DNA from: Arsukibacterium sp. UBA3155
Lineage (GTDB): Bacteria; Pseudomonadota; Gammaproteobacteria; Enterobacterales; Alteromonadaceae
NCBI GenBank assembly: GCA_002364615.1
Contig: DEYP01000019.1
Span: 124,001-188,000, forward strand
Direction: 5' to 3'
Length of the DNA stretch: 64,000 nt
Each line of letters opens with the position of its first letter. Position 1 is the stretch's first letter. A program made the position numbers and the translations under genes. The notes beneath the pieces are model-generated. The model was not told the DNA's origin, did not search any database, and worked only from the letters and a program-made list of their open reading frames with translations. Shown piece by piece: positions 27,108-37,423 of the stretch.

Positions 27108-27746
27108 GTGTACAAAGCAAAATTCAATTATCAACAAGCTAGTTTTTTAACCAGCGCCCCCGATATTAAGGCATTACCAACAGATAATGGTATTGAGGTC
27201 GCTTTTGCTGGTCGCTCTAATGCAGGAAAATCCAGTGCACTTAATACGCTTACCCGGCAAAATAGTTTAGCCAGAACCAGTAAAACACCTGGCCGTACCC
27301 AACTGATTAATACTTTTACCTTTGCGGAAAATAAAAGATTGATCGATTTGCCGGGTTACGGTTTTGCAAAAGTGCCACTAGCGGTCAAAGAAAAGTGGCA
27401 AAAGTCATTGTCGCAGTATCTGGAAAAGCGGCAGAGTTTGCAGGGTTTGGTCGTGCTGATGGATATTCGTCATCCACTCAAAGATTTAGATCAACAATTA
27501 GTACACTGGGCGGTGCAAAGCGATTTACCGGTTCTTATTTTACTGACTAAAGCCGATAAGCTGGGATCCGGTGCCCGTAAAAAAACCTTACTGGAGGTTC
27601 GCGAGGCGTCGTTGGCCTTTATGGGAGATGTTACTGTTCATATGTTTAGTTCACTGACCAAGCTGGGTATGGATGAATTCGAGCAGACGTTGGACAACTG
27701 GTTTAGCAGTGATAGGAATGAACATAGTACTGTTACCACAGGCTGA
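27108..27746 (+). CDS. engB: EngB/YihA ribosome-biogenesis GTPase
   Basis: The 212-residue TRAFAC GTPase has G1 [10 protein letters not shown] (about 33-42), G2 region KTPGRTQ, G3 DLPGYG (about 81-86), G4 TKAD (about 147-150) and G5 SSLTK. It helps assemble the 50S subunit. The start is GTG at 27108 with GGAG seven bases upstream. It faces cytochrome c4 divergently, and its 3' end faces the small RNA genes and polA. Confidence 0.96.
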   Translation: MYKAKFNYQQASFLTSAPDIKALPTDNGIEVAFAGRSNAGKSSALNTLTRQNSLARTSKTPGRTQLINTFTFAENKRLIDLPGYGFAKVPLAVKEKWQKSLSQYLEKRQSLQGLVVLMDIRHPLKDLDQQLVHWAVQSDLPVLILLTKADKLGSGARKKTLLEVREASLAFMGDVTVHMFSSLTKLGMDEFEQTLDNWFSSDRNEHSTVTTG

Positions 27747-27762
27747 ATAAAGCAGCGGTCAT

Positions 27763-27848
27763 AAAAAAACCGACACCAGTGGGCGTCGGTTATAGCAATC
27801 GGGGAGAAGCTAATAATTCAAATCAACAGGGTGTCCTATCGCTAGGAC
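27763..27848 (-). ncRNA. predicted 86-nt intergenic sRNA next to Spot 42
   Basis: On the minus strand a consensus -10 TATAAT (27855-27860) lies 7 bp before a G start. The RNA would open with a perfect hairpin GTCCTA-GCGA-TAGGAC (27833-27848, GNRA loop). An unpaired middle of about 40 nt follows, including TTAGCTTCTCCCCG. It would end in a strong terminator CCGACGCC-CACT-GGTGTCGG plus seven T (27763-27789). The -35 is poor (TTCAAA). No open frame fits. The layout (5' hairpin, open seed, terminator) is that of a trans-acting, Hfq-type sRNA. It is on the same strand as spf and polA. I cannot name the family. Confidence 0.72.
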
Positions 27849-27954
27849 TGCGGCATTATACAACAAATCCGCGCATTTTGAAGTATTTACTCTAAAATAT
27901 ATTGCTAAATTTCAGGTTTATCGTGGTTTTTTTACCGCTTACTGAATTTCAGAT

Positions 27955-28076
27955 AAAAAAACGCCCCGCTGAAAACAGCGGGGCGGCTAAATAAGCCTAC
28001 TTTCTATTGCTTACCGAACCTGGCTTTGCCAGTGGCGTAGCGCTGAAAGATAGAACATCTTACCTCTGTACCCTAC
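27955..28076 (-). ncRNA. spf: Spot 42 RNA
   Basis: The minus strand begins GTAGGGTACAGAGG and continues through AAGATGTTCTATCTTTCAG, identical to the 5' 34 nt of E. coli Spot 42. It ends TTTAGCCGCCCCGC with a GC-rich terminator stem and T-run, again as in spf. Length is about 122 nt against 109. It lies downstream of polA on the same strand and upstream of convergent engB, the conserved synteny. The promoter is TTGCAA (28106-28111), 16 bp, TAAAAT (28084-28089). Spot 42 base-pairs with carbon-use mRNAs through Hfq. I see no clear CRP site, which represses spf in E. coli. Confidence 0.96.
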
Positions 28077-28208
28077 CCGTCAAATTTTAACCACTCAGTC
28101 GACGATTGCAAGTTTTTTATGTAATAAAACTACAAAAAAATGATAAATAGCAGCATTTAACCAATTAATGTAATTTAGTTACCATATTTGCAGGCGGTTT
28201 GAGTACGG

Positions 28209-30986
28209 TCAGTGTGCTTGATCCCAGTTGTCACCACTGCCCGCTTCAGCCAGTAACGGCACCTTCAGACTGGCAGCGCTTTCCATTAATGCAACTAACT
28301 CGGTTTGCACCCGCTTTAAGTCACTATCAGGTACTTCAAACACCAGTTCGTCGTGTACCTGCATGATCATTTTCACCTCAGTGGTTTGCTGGCTGTCGAG
28401 CCAGCTATCTACTTTAATCATCGCCATTTTTATAATATCGGCAGCGGTACCCTGCATTGGTGCATTGATAGCGGCCCGTTCTGCACCCTTTTGCCGCCCC
28501 ATATTCCGGGCGTTAATGTCGGGCAAATATAGACGTCGACCAAACAGGGTTTCGACATAGCCAAGTTCATGCGCTTGTTTGCGGGTATCTTCCATATAGC
28601 GCAGTACTCCGGGGAAGCGGTCAAAGTAACGATTTACATAGCTTTGGGCGTCGCTGCGGCTGATCCCCAGTTGTTTCGCCAGGCCAAACGCCGACATACC
28701 GTAAATTAAGCCAAAGTTAACCGCCTTGGCCTGACGACGTTGTTCACTGCTGACCTCATCCAGAGTGACACCGAATACTTCTGCAGCAGTTGCTTTATGA
28801 ACATCTAAACCTTTTGCAAAGGCATCCAGTAAGGCTTTATCGCCTGACAGGTGCGCCATTATCCGTAATTCAATCTGTGAATAATCGATGGCCAGTATTT
28901 TTTTCCCTGTCGGTGCAATGAAAGCCTGGCGAATGCGGCGACCTTCTTCACTTCGAATGGGAATATTCTGCAGATTTGGCTCGGTAGAGCTTAGCCTTCC
29001 AGTGGCGGCGATGGCCTGATGATACGAGGTGTGCACCCGGCCAGTGGTCGGGTTTATCACTTTTGGCAGCTTATCGGTATACGTCGATTTAAGTTTACTT
29101 AAACCGCGGTGTTCAGTAATCAATTTAGGAAATTCATATTCAAGCGCCAGTTCTGCCAGCACATCTTCGGCAGTAGACGGGGTGCCGCCCGGGGTTTTTT
29201 TCAATACCGGTAAGCCCATCTGGTTAAATAAAATTTCCTGCAGTTGCTTGGGTGAGGCCATGTTAAAGGTCTGGCCTGCCTGTTCGTAAGCCTGCTTTGC
29301 CAGTTCATCAATGCGTTCAGCCAACTGCTGGCTTTGCTGAGCCAGCACAGTGCTGTCAATTAGCACGCCATTGCGCTCAATTTTACTTAATACCGTAAGT
29401 AACGGCACTTCAATGTCGGTCAGAATTTTTTTCAGACCGGGCTCGGCACTGAGTTGTGGCCACAGTTTCAAATGTAATTGCAGGGTAACGTCGGCATCTT
29501 CTGCAGCATAGGGCGCTGCCTGTTCCAGCGCAATCTGGTTAAAGGTAAGTTGTTTAGCACCTTTACCGGCAATGTCTTCAAAACTGATGTTATTATGCCC
29601 CAGATACTTTAGCGCCAGGCTATCCATATCATGCCGGCTGGCGACCGAATTAAACACATACGACTCCAGCATGGTATCAAAGCAGATGCCTTGCAGAGAT
29701 ATGTCATATCGTGCCAGCACGCTGCTGTCGTATTTAAGATTCTGGCCCACTTTTGCTCTGTTATTATCTTGCAGCCAGGGCTTCAATGCCGCTAACACCT
29801 CGTCTCGGTCCAGTTGCTCAGGCGCACCAACATAGTCATGCGCCAACGGTAAATACCAGGCCCGGCCTGGAGCGACCGCAAAAGACATCCCGACCAGTTC
29901 GGCCTGCATATAATCCAGACTGGTGGTTTCGGTATCAAAAGCGGTGAGTTCAGCTTTGTCTATTGTCTCCAGCAATGTTGCAAATTGCTGCTGATTGAGA
30001 ATAGTTTGATACTGGCTGCGATCTAAGGTCGGTGGTACAGCCGCAGGTTCCAGCATTTCTGCTGCTGGCTTTGAGTCACCGGTTGAAGGTGTCTGCGTCG
30101 GGTTATCCTGCAGTATCTCCGAGAGCCAACGTTTAAATTCGCAAAGCTTATACAACTCAGCAAGTTGTTTACTATCTGCTGGTTCAATCGCCAGATCATC
30201 CAGCTGACAATTCAATGCCACATCAGTTTTTATCGTGGCCAACTGATACGATAATTCCAGCTGCTGTTTGTGCTCTGCCAGTTTCGCGGCCATCGTTTTG
30301 GCGCCACGAAAGTTAAGTTCAGCAACTTTATCCAGCTGCTGGTAAATTTTTTCAATCGATCCCAGCCCTTGCAACAGGGCTGCTGCCGTCTTTTCACCAA
30401 CGCCAGGCAGGCCGGGAATGTTATCTACTTTGTCGCCCATTAATGCCAGATAATCGATTATTGCTTCGGGGCCTACGCCAAATTTGCTCACCACTGACTC
30501 CGGATCCAGCAGGGTATTGGTCATGGTATTAATTAGGGTAACGTGTGCATCCACCAGTTGCGCCATATCTTTATCGCCGGTAGAGATCAGGGTATGGCGG
30601 CCTGCTAAACTGGCTTGTCTAGCTAAGGTACCAATAACATCATCGGCTTCTACACCACTGATGCACAATAGTGGCAGGCCCATGGCCTGCACGATTTGAT
30701 GTATCGGTTCAATCTGGCTACGCAAGTCGTCTGGCATTGGCGGGCGGTTAGCTTTGTATTCACTGTACATCTCGTTGCGAAAAGTTGGACCTTTAGCATC
30801 AAAAATCACTGCCATATGGCTGGGGTTATATTGACGTAACAAGCTTTTCAGCATGTTGACCACGCCATAAATAGCACCCGTAGCGTCTCCGCGGGAATTG
30901 GTTAAATGTGGCGGAGAATGATAGGCGCGAAAGAGGTAAGAAGAACCATCAACTAAAATCAACGGATTCTTTGGAATATAGACCAT
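28209..30986 (-). CDS. polA: DNA polymerase I
   Basis: The 925-residue protein starts [21 protein letters not shown]. This ATG has AGAGGA upstream; the frame extends 15 codons further without support. In order: 5'-3' exonuclease (about 1-300; [20 protein letters not shown]), 3'-5' exonuclease with DTETTSLD (about 352-359) and a polymerase domain. The polymerase domain has motif [15 protein letters not shown], the O-helix [20 protein letters not shown] and motif [14 protein letters not shown]. The proofreading Asp and Glu are present, so this is the full three-activity enzyme. It does replication gap filling and repair. spf lies downstream. Confidence 0.98.
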   Translation of the reverse strand: MVYIPKNPLILVDGSSYLFRAYHSPPHLTNSRGDATGAIYGVVNMLKSLLRQYNPSHMAVIFDAKGPTFRNEMYSEYKANRPPMPDDLRSQIEPIHQIVQAMGLPLLCISGVEADDVIGTLARQASLAGRHTLISTGDKDMAQLVDAHVTLINTMTNTLLDPESVVSKFGVGPEAIIDYLALMGDKVDNIPGLPGVGEKTAAALLQGLGSIEKIYQQLDKVAELNFRGAKTMAAKLAEHKQQLELSYQLATIKTDVALNCQLDDLAIEPADSKQLAELYKLCEFKRWLSEILQDNPTQTPSTGDSKPAAEMLEPAAVPPTLDRSQYQTILNQQQFATLLETIDKAELTAFDTETTSLDYMQAELVGMSFAVAPGRAWYLPLAHDYVGAPEQLDRDEVLAALKPWLQDNNRAKVGQNLKYDSSVLARYDISLQGICFDTMLESYVFNSVASRHDMDSLALKYLGHNNISFEDIAGKGAKQLTFNQIALEQAAPYAAEDADVTLQLHLKLWPQLSAEPGLKKILTDIEVPLLTVLSKIERNGVLIDSTVLAQQSQQLAERIDELAKQAYEQAGQTFNMASPKQLQEILFNQMGLPVLKKTPGGTPSTAEDVLAELALEYEFPKLITEHRGLSKLKSTYTDKLPKVINPTTGRVHTSYHQAIAATGRLSSTEPNLQNIPIRSEEGRRIRQAFIAPTGKKILAIDYSQIELRIMAHLSGDKALLDAFAKGLDVHKATAAEVFGVTLDEVSSEQRRQAKAVNFGLIYGMSAFGLAKQLGISRSDAQSYVNRYFDRFPGVLRYMEDTRKQAHELGYVETLFGRRLYLPDINARNMGRQKGAERAAINAPMQGTAADIIKMAMIKVDSWLDSQQTTEVKMIMQVHDELVFEVPDSDLKRVQTELVALMESAASLKVPLLAEAGSGDNWDQAH

Positions 30987-31085
30987 GGTTAAGCTGTCCT
31001 CTGGAAATTTTTTATAGCATGCCACAGCCAACGGGTGACAGCCAGAATTGCCGCAATAAGCAAAGTTGAATTTTAACGGATAAGC

Positions 31086-31094
31086 TGTGGATAA
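31086..31094 (-). other. single DnaA-box match in the polA upstream gap
   Basis: TTATCCACA on the minus strand is a perfect consensus DnaA box, about 100 bp upstream of the polA start. It is alone, with no cluster or AT-rich unwinding element, so it is not an origin. The 600-bp gap between polA and the c5 gene otherwise shows only promoters; I see no other gene in it. Confidence 0.4.
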
Positions 31095-31545
31095 CTTTGT
31101 GCAAAACTAATAGAAATGCACCACGCATTTAAAAAAATGATGGGTAAGAATGGTGTTTAACTGCTTGATTTATATAGTAACTGAGGGGGAAATCGCGAAC
31201 GCCCTTGTTATTATTATTTTTACATCCACTTTGTGGAAAAACTTTCTACGAGGTCTGAGGGAGCTTGGCAACTTAATCATTCCCTGACTGAGTAGGTCGA
31301 ATAGACTACCACAAACCAGGCCGAAGCATAGTAGTTGTTTTAAATAATTTCGCTATTAAAGGTTAGCTGTTAAAGAAGCTAAAAGCATAAAGCAAGTGTG
31401 GCAAGGCTTAGCGGGGTTCGACAATGGAAAAACCTTTGTTGATCCCGCGAGATTATTTTACCGTAATCTACCTTGACCCGAATCGATTAATTAATCAGCA
31501 GTCCGGATCGGCATTGCAGTCTTTTAATTGCATTAGCTTGCAGGC

Positions 31546-31551
31546 TATAAT
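31546..31551 (+). promoter_or_regulatory. -10 element of the cytochrome c5 gene
   Basis: A consensus TATAAT lies 41 bp before the c5 ATG. A weak -35 (TTTTAA) stands 18 bp upstream. The site is predicted only. Confidence 0.55.
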
Positions 31552-31592
31552 GCCAGCAATATGAAACTGCTTTGAGCTATGGGAAATATTTA

Positions 31593-31985
31593 ATGAAGAA
31601 ACTAACTTTTGCGCTGGCCACAATGCTGCTGGCGGTTGGTGCGACCGCCAGCACTGACAACAACGAAGAATTAGCCAAGCGCATTGCGCCGGTGGGTCAG
31701 GTGTATATAGCGGGTCAGCAAGCCGAGGTGGCGGCCGCTGCTAGTGGCCCGCGTTCTGGCGAGCAAGTATATAATGGTGCCTGTATTGCGTGTCATGGTA
31801 CGGGAGCGTTAGATGCACCTAAGCCAGGTAGCGACAGCTGGAAACCACGAATTGCTCAGGGTTTTGATGTGATGTTAAAACACTCTCTGGAAGGTTTTAA
31901 CAACATGCCGGCGATGGGCACTTGTGCCACCTGCAGTGAAGATGAAATTGCCGCTGCTATCCGGTTTATGACCGACGGCGTGTAA
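31593..31985 (+). CDS. cytochrome c5-type monohaem protein
   Basis: The 130-residue protein starts MKKLTFALATMLLAVGATAS, a signal peptide; GGGA precedes the ATG. One haem site CIACH (about 70) is followed by GTGALDAPKPGSDSWKPR. The C-terminal Met ligand sits in NNMPAMG, and a second Cys pair CATC near the end is the disulphide typical of cytochromes c5. It is a periplasmic electron carrier to terminal oxidases or denitrification enzymes. It is monocistronic, with a strong terminator behind it. Confidence 0.92.
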   Translation: MKKLTFALATMLLAVGATASTDNNEELAKRIAPVGQVYIAGQQAEVAAAASGPRSGEQVYNGACIACHGTGALDAPKPGSDSWKPRIAQGFDVMLKHSLEGFNNMPAMGTCATCSEDEIAAAIRFMTDGV

Positions 31986-32007
31986 TATAGTTAACGTTTT
32001 AAGCTGA

Positions 32008-32037
32008 CAAAGCCGTGCCAAGCACGGCTTTGTTTTT
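32008..32037 (+). terminator. terminator of the cytochrome c5 gene
   Basis: CAAAGCCGTGC and GCACGGCTTTG form an 11-bp perfect stem with a CAA loop, followed by TTTTT. Confidence 0.85.
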
Positions 32038-32146
32038 AAAAAAGGCACGGTTTAGTACATGTTTAACCGTTGACTGCTTCCATGTGGTGAAACTTTGTGC
32101 ATAATAAGAGTTATTGTCAATCCAGTAGAAGCAGAGCAGAAATACG

Positions 32147-34000
32147 TTGAAGCTAAACGGATCACAACTCCAACTGATAAAAGCCAAAGCCCGTCGGTTA
32201 ACTACCCTGATCAGCCGCTATAAGCAGGCTTATATTATTCAGGGAGCACTATTAAAGCTGTCTGAACTGGCAAGTACCATCAGTGATATGCGGGAGTTTT
32301 ATCCGGCTATCCATAAAATGGTTTCAGAGCTGCTACATGCTGAAAATTTTTATGTTGTGCTTTACGATACAAGTAACGAGCAATACCAGCTTCAATATTT
32401 TTCTGACGAAAAAGACCAGCAATATATCAAGCAAGTGCCATCAACGGCTTTTTCCAGCGGCCTGACCGGCTATGTAACCAAAACAGGCAAGCCCTTATTG
32501 TGTGACAAAGATGAATTTGATGCCATGGTCGCTAACGGCGATATTCGGGCGCAGGGTTCTGAGTGTACTCACTGGATGGGCATACCGTTGTGGCGGGATG
32601 AACAGCTAATCGGTGTCATGGCAATTCAAACCTATGATAGTGATTACCGTTATGGCGATGAAGAGCTGGCGATGTTCCTCAGCATTGGCGGCCATACCGT
32701 TACTGCGCTGGATCGGGTGAAAAGCCGTGAATTACTGGAGTTGACTGTACAGGAACGAACGCAGCAATTGCAGCTTATCAATAAGTCGTTACAGAAAGAA
32801 ATTAAAGAGCGCACCAACGCCGAACGATTGCAGGCTGCCTTGTATGAAATTTCTGAACTGACGGCTAGCAGTCGTGATATGCAAAGCTTTTATAAAGCCA
32901 TGCATAAAGTACTGTCTGGATTAATGTCGGCAGATAACTGTTATATCGCATTACTTAATAGCGATCAGACTAAACTGACGTTTCCGTTTTATCTTGATCA
33001 GTATTCACCACCAGCGCGGGAACGGCCGATTAGCCGCGGTTTCACTGAATATGTTATCCGGTGTGCTGAAGCGCGTTTAATTAACACCGATGCTGCTGAA
33101 CAGTTAGCAGCAGAAGGTGAGATCCGCCGGGGTATGGCAAACCCTATGCAGCGTGCGAGACTCTCTTCATGCTGGCTAGGCGCACCCTTGCTGATAGACC
33201 AACGGGTTATCGGGGTTATTGCGGTGCAATCGTATGACAATGCCTACGATTACACAGAGCAGGAGCTGAGTGTGTTGCGCTTTGTCTCGCAGCATATCGG
33301 TGTTGCTATTCAGCGCAAACTGGCAGCAGAAAAACAAAGGCAGCATCAGGAAGAGCTTGAACGTAAAGTTTTTGAAAGCACCCGCGAGCTGCGTCAGACC
33401 AATTTATTTCTGCGGTTACAGGTAGAGGAACGGAAAAAAGCAGAGCAAAAGTTGTTTTACGAAGCCAATCACGACCTGTTGACCAGCCTGGCGAACCGTC
33501 AGATGTTTTTGGAACAGTTAAAGCGCCAGTTTGCGCTTTACAAACGGCAACCGGAAGTAGGAATGGCACTGCTTTTTCTTGATCTGGACCGTTTTAAACT
33601 TATTAATGACACGCTGGGGCACCATATTGGTGACGCCTTTCTGATAGAAACCAGTAAACGAATTTTAAGTGCGGTACGGGAGCACGATTTGGCGGCCCGG
33701 CTTGGCGGTGATGAATTTGTCGTCTTGTTACAGAACTTGCAGGGCGAGCATGACGCTGAGGATGTAGCACAGCGGATTATTGAAAAAGTACGCGAGCCTT
33801 ATTATCTGGAAGGTCAGCAGGTAAATTCCGGGGTCAGTATTGGTATTGCGTTAATGCAAGCCGAGTACAGTAACGGCGAGCAGTTGTTACGAGATGCAGA
33901 TGCCGCGATGTACCACGCCAAGGCACTGGGCCGTGGCCGTTATGCGATATTTCAGGACAAGATGCGCGATCAGATGCTGCGTGCACTCGGCGCCGACTAA
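32147..34000 (+). CDS. GAF-GAF-GGDEF diguanylate cyclase
   Basis: The 617-residue cytoplasmic protein has two tandem GAF domains (about 30-200 and 225-395), similar to each other (SDMREFYPAIHKMVSELL and SRDMQSFYKAMHKVLSGL). They are joined by helices to a GGDEF domain (about 440-610). The active site [11 protein letters not shown] is intact, with REHD five residues before it as the c-di-GMP inhibitory site. It should make c-di-GMP in response to an unknown ligand. The start is a TTG with a weak AGCAGAG upstream. No EAL domain is present. Confidence 0.9.
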   Translation: MKLNGSQLQLIKAKARRLTTLISRYKQAYIIQGALLKLSELASTISDMREFYPAIHKMVSELLHAENFYVVLYDTSNEQYQLQYFSDEKDQQYIKQVPSTAFSSGLTGYVTKTGKPLLCDKDEFDAMVANGDIRAQGSECTHWMGIPLWRDEQLIGVMAIQTYDSDYRYGDEELAMFLSIGGHTVTALDRVKSRELLELTVQERTQQLQLINKSLQKEIKERTNAERLQAALYEISELTASSRDMQSFYKAMHKVLSGLMSADNCYIALLNSDQTKLTFPFYLDQYSPPARERPISRGFTEYVIRCAEARLINTDAAEQLAAEGEIRRGMANPMQRARLSSCWLGAPLLIDQRVIGVIAVQSYDNAYDYTEQELSVLRFVSQHIGVAIQRKLAAEKQRQHQEELERKVFESTRELRQTNLFLRLQVEERKKAEQKLFYEANHDLLTSLANRQMFLEQLKRQFALYKRQPEVGMALLFLDLDRFKLINDTLGHHIGDAFLIETSKRILSAVREHDLAARLGGDEFVVLLQNLQGEHDAEDVAQRIIEKVREPYYLEGQQVNSGVSIGIALMQAEYSNGEQLLRDADAAMYHAKALGRGRYAIFQDKMRDQMLRALGAD

Positions 34001-34050
34001 ATTATCGCCTGATGTGCCTGCCGATTATTGCCGCACTAAAATAGTGAAAA

Positions 34051-36066
34051 TTACTCTTTTTTCAACATCTGGCGCAGTCGCTCCAAATGGGCCTGGCCGG
34101 TCTGTTGCCGTTGCTGTTCGGTTTTGACTGGCGCAGTCTGCTGCCACTCCAGATCGTCCTGCGGTAATTCGTGCAAAAAGCGGCTCGGTTCAGGTCGTAT
34201 TACTTCACCGTACTGGCGACGTTCTTTGGCATAGGTGAAAATTAATTCGCGCTGTGCCCGGGTGACGCCTACGTAAGCCAGCCGTCTCTCTTCTTCCACG
34301 TTCTCTTCATCAATACTGCTCTGATGCGGCAACAAACCTTCTTCCATGCCCACCATAAACACATAAGGAAACTCCAGGCCCTTAGAAGCATGCAGGGTTA
34401 GCAACTGCACCTGATCGGCATTATCTTCCTGTTGCTGGCGCTCCATCATATCGCGCAGGGTAAGCCGGGTAACGACTTCCGGCAGAGTCATGGCTTCGTG
34501 TTCGTCATCGCCTTCCAGCATGGTGCTGATCCAGCGATACAGCTCATTTACGTTTTTCAGCGCCATCTCTGCCGCCTTAGGGCTGTTGCTGGTTTCAAAC
34601 AACCAGGCTTCATAATGGCTTTGCCGGATTAAATCACGCACCGCTTCTGCCGGATCAGCACGTTTAGCGTTATCGGCTACCTGGTTAATCCAGTTAGCAA
34701 ACTGCTGCACGGCTTGCTGAGCCCGAGCCGACAAGTGCATGGATAGTTCCATATCGCAGCAGGCGGCGAATAAGCTGATATGTTTTTCATTGGCCAGATT
34801 GCCCACTTGCTGCAGCGTCGCTGCGCCAATTTCACGCCGTGGCACATTGATAATTCGAAGCAGGGCATTGTCGTCATCCTGGTTGACCAATAGCCGCAGG
34901 TAGGCCATGACATCTTTAATTTCGCTGCGGGCAAAAAACGAGGTGCCACCGGAAATTTTATACGGAATGCGGTTGGTCATCAGCGCCTTTTCAAACACCC
35001 GGGCCTGATGGTTACCCCGGTATAACAGGGCATAATCACGATACTCGCTGCGATTAATAAAGCGGTGAGAAATAATTTCGGCTACCACTTTCTCTGCTTC
35101 ATCTTCCTCATGCTTGCAGGGCAGTACCCTTAATGGCACGCCGTAACTATTCTGGCTAAACAGCTTTTTTTCAAATTCATGCGGGTTATTGGCAATCAGA
35201 ATATTGGCCGCTTTTAAAATCCGCTCGGCCGAGCGGTAATTCTGCTCCAGCTTAATCACATTTAAATTCGGAAAATCTGTTTTAAGTAGCACCAGATTCT
35301 GCGGCCGGGCACCGCGCCAGGAGTAGATAGACTGGTCATCGTCGCCCACCACGGTAAAGCGCTGGCGCTCACCTACCAGTGCTTTAACCAGTTCATACTG
35401 GCTGGTATTGGTATCCTGATATTCATCGACCAGCAAATACTGAATTTTCTGCTGCCACTTTTGTCGTACTTCCATATTGTGCTGAAACAACAAGGTTGGG
35501 ATCAGAATTAAATCATCAAAATCCAGCGCGTTATAGGCTTTAAGCTGGTTGCTGTACTGCTGGTAATAGTTGGCAAAATTAATGCTTTGCGCATCGCTGG
35601 CGTGTTTTATCGCCAGAGCCGGCAGGGTTAAGTCATTTTTCCAGCCGGAAATTTTACTTTGCAGCGCTTTTAATAAGTCTTTGTCACCCTGAAACTCATT
35701 GGCCGTCAGCTCTTTTAACAACGCCATGCTGTCCTGATCATCAAACAGGCTGAAGCTGGGTTTATAACCAATATGGCGGTATTCCTTTTTGATGATCTCC
35801 AAACCCAGGGTATGAAAGGTAGAAATGGTCAGGCCGCGGGTGGCGGTTTTCGGTAGCTGCGCCTGAATACGCTCACGCATTTCCCGGGCGGCTTTATTGG
35901 TAAAGGTCACCGCGGCAATATGCCGGGCAGGTAACTGACATTGCTCAATTAAGTAAGCGATTTTATTAATAATAACCCGGGTTTTACCGCTGCCTGCGCC
36001 GGCAAGTACCAGGCAGGGGCCAGCAATAAATTTGACTGCGGCATTTTGTTGCGAATTTAACTGCAT
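34051..36066 (-). CDS. rep: ATP-dependent DNA helicase Rep
   Basis: The 671-residue UvrD/Rep helicase has Walker [11 protein letters not shown] (about 22-31), Walker [10 protein letters not shown] (about 211), [13 protein letters not shown] (about 238-250), LEQNYRS and a C-terminal [13 protein letters not shown] (motif VI). It starts [11 protein letters not shown], typical of Rep rather than UvrD, and matches E. coli Rep (673) in length. It clears proteins and restarts replication forks. It is monocistronic and convergent with the GGDEF gene. Confidence 0.96.
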   Translation of the reverse strand: MQLNSQQNAAVKFIAGPCLVLAGAGSGKTRVIINKIAYLIEQCQLPARHIAAVTFTNKAAREMRERIQAQLPKTATRGLTISTFHTLGLEIIKKEYRHIGYKPSFSLFDDQDSMALLKELTANEFQGDKDLLKALQSKISGWKNDLTLPALAIKHASDAQSINFANYYQQYSNQLKAYNALDFDDLILIPTLLFQHNMEVRQKWQQKIQYLLVDEYQDTNTSQYELVKALVGERQRFTVVGDDDQSIYSWRGARPQNLVLLKTDFPNLNVIKLEQNYRSAERILKAANILIANNPHEFEKKLFSQNSYGVPLRVLPCKHEEDEAEKVVAEIISHRFINRSEYRDYALLYRGNHQARVFEKALMTNRIPYKISGGTSFFARSEIKDVMAYLRLLVNQDDDNALLRIINVPRREIGAATLQQVGNLANEKHISLFAACCDMELSMHLSARAQQAVQQFANWINQVADNAKRADPAEAVRDLIRQSHYEAWLFETSNSPKAAEMALKNVNELYRWISTMLEGDDEHEAMTLPEVVTRLTLRDMMERQQQEDNADQVQLLTLHASKGLEFPYVFMVGMEEGLLPHQSSIDEENVEEERRLAYVGVTRAQRELIFTYAKERRQYGEVIRPEPSRFLHELPQDDLEWQQTAPVKTEQQRQQTGQAHLERLRQMLKKE

Positions 36067-36190
36067 AACCTATACCTTGACCCGGGGCCGGCATTGTAAC
36101 CAAAATATGCGGCAAATAGCATTCGCGTTCTGGATTTATCTCCGTAGAATAGGCTAAAACCCCAGCGAAACCGAATAAATGGAGTCAGTT

Positions 36191-36478
36191 ATGTTAGATC
36201 CAAAGAAAATTGAAGATATTGCTAAGCAAATTGGCAATGCGCTGCCACCACAAATAAAGCAGTTTGCTGATGATACTGAGGCCAAAGTTAAGCAGGTATT
36301 GCAGCAAAAGCTGGCCAATCTGGACTTTGTCAGTCGGGAAGAGTTTGACGTGCAACGCCAGGTATTACTGCGTACCCGGGAAAAAGTTGAACAGCTGGAG
36401 CTGCAGGTTTCGGCCTTACTGGCCCAGAACGTAACTGCCGACCCGCAAACAGATTTACCCACGGCGGATCAGCAGTAA
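36191..36478 (+). CDS. ubiK: UbiK (YqiC) ubiquinone-biosynthesis accessory factor
   Basis: The 95-residue protein starts MLDPKKIEDIAKQIGNALPP. The second ATG of the frame is chosen because GGAG lies just before it. It has an amphipathic N-terminal helix followed by a C-terminal coiled coil (VSREEFDVQRQVLLRTREKVEQLE), the BMFP/YqiC layout. It forms trimers, binds membranes and supports UbiJ in aerobic ubiquinone synthesis. Length matches the family. Confidence 0.92.
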   Translation: MLDPKKIEDIAKQIGNALPPQIKQFADDTEAKVKQVLQQKLANLDFVSREEFDVQRQVLLRTREKVEQLELQVSALLAQNVTADPQTDLPTADQQ

Positions 36479-36547
36479 AAACTGCTGTACAGGGCGATAG
36501 CGGCTGACGCTCTCGCCCGACTTTCTTCGATTGTGCGTGACTGGGTA

Positions 36548-37234
36548 TTATGGCAAATCAAACAACAGTGCTTCGCTAGGTTTAGCCGCGTGCAGTAGCA
36601 ACACGCTTTCAGCACTGATCACTAGTCCATCACCCGGTTGCATAATCTGGTCACCCACCGTTAGCTCGCCACTGATCAGCTGCAAATAGCCATTACGGCC
36701 GGCAATCTGGTAGCTAAGCTGCTCGTTAATACTCAAGCTTAGCCGTAGCAGTTGGGCTTGCTGTTTTAGTACTAAACTGCCGTCACGGCCATCGGCTGAA
36801 GCAATCAGGGTTAAGCCAGCCTTTTCGGCAAAATGCTTTTGCTGATAACCAGGCGCACCGCCTTGCTGGTCTGGCATTATCCAGATTTGCAAAAAACGCA
36901 GATCTTCACTCTGGCTGGCGTTATATTCCGAGTGATACACACCGCTACCGGCACTCATTAACTGAAATTCACCGGCCGGCAGTACTTTTTCGTTACCGGC
37001 GGAGTCTTTATGAACAATGGCCCCTTGCAGCACCAGGGTAATAATCTCCATATCGCGGTGGCCGTGGGTATCAAAACCTGCACCGGGGGCTACCCAGTCA
37101 TCGTTAATGACGCGCAGCGCTGAAAATCCCATATGCGCCGGGTCGTAATAGCTGCCAAAGGAAAAACTATGGTGGCTTTTCAGCCAGCCAAAACTCGCTT
37201 TGCCACGTTCTTCAGCTTTGCGTAGGGTAATCAT
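36548..37234 (-). CDS. pirin-family protein (YhhW-like quercetinase)
   Basis: The 228-residue bicupin carries the pirin metal site in the N-terminal cupin: FDTHGHRDMEI supplies two His and GVYHSEYN supplies His and Glu. The second cupin lacks metal ligands, as usual. E. coli YhhW, of equal length, has quercetin dioxygenase activity in vitro; the natural role is unknown. It follows doxX on the same strand with a 190-bp gap that holds a large palindrome. AGGAGCAG precedes the ATG. Confidence 0.9.
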   Translation of the reverse strand: MITLRKAEERGKASFGWLKSHHSFSFGSYYDPAHMGFSALRVINDDWVAPGAGFDTHGHRDMEIITLVLQGAIVHKDSAGNEKVLPAGEFQLMSAGSGVYHSEYNASQSEDLRFLQIWIMPDQQGGAPGYQQKHFAEKAGLTLIASADGRDGSLVLKQQAQLLRLSLSINEQLSYQIAGRNGYLQLISGELTVGDQIMQPGDGLVISAESVLLLHAAKPSEALLFDLP

Positions 37235-37305
37235 TCGCTGCTCCTTTTTGCCAAATAATTTGGATGCTGATTATTAAACCATTTAGATACGTAATTAAGA
37301 GAAAG

Positions 37306-37415
37306 GCATGGTGGCTGGCATACTGACTTCACCGGCTTCAAGGATCACATCCCTGTGCCCCTTCAGCCTGCGCAGTATCCTTGCTGCTGTTACGTCAGCA
37401 TACCAGCCACCATGC
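37306..37415. repeat. 110-bp nested palindrome between doxX and pirin genes
   Basis: Arms 37306-37327 and 37394-37415 are 22-bp inverted repeats with two mismatches (start GCATGGTGGCTGG, end CCAGCCACCATGC). Inside, CAAGGAT (37339-37345) pairs with ATCCTTG (37377-37383). The apex holds CACA-TCCC-TGTG (37346-37357) and the palindrome CTGCGCAG (37368-37375). It begins 8 bp after the doxX stop. It lacks a T-run, a reading frame and a clear target duplication. It may be a MITE-like element or a structured RNA in the doxX-pirin transcript. Confidence 0.65.
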
Positions 37416-37423
37416 AGTCAGGT

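Noticed and set aside
31086..31094. DnaA box as evidence for a replication origin
   Set aside because: It is a single box without a cluster, AT-rich unwinding region or dnaA/gidA neighbours.
37306..37415. Riboswitch (TPP, FMN, cobalamin) upstream of the pirin gene
   Set aside because: None of the conserved core sequences of these classes is present on either strand. The element is mainly a symmetric palindrome.
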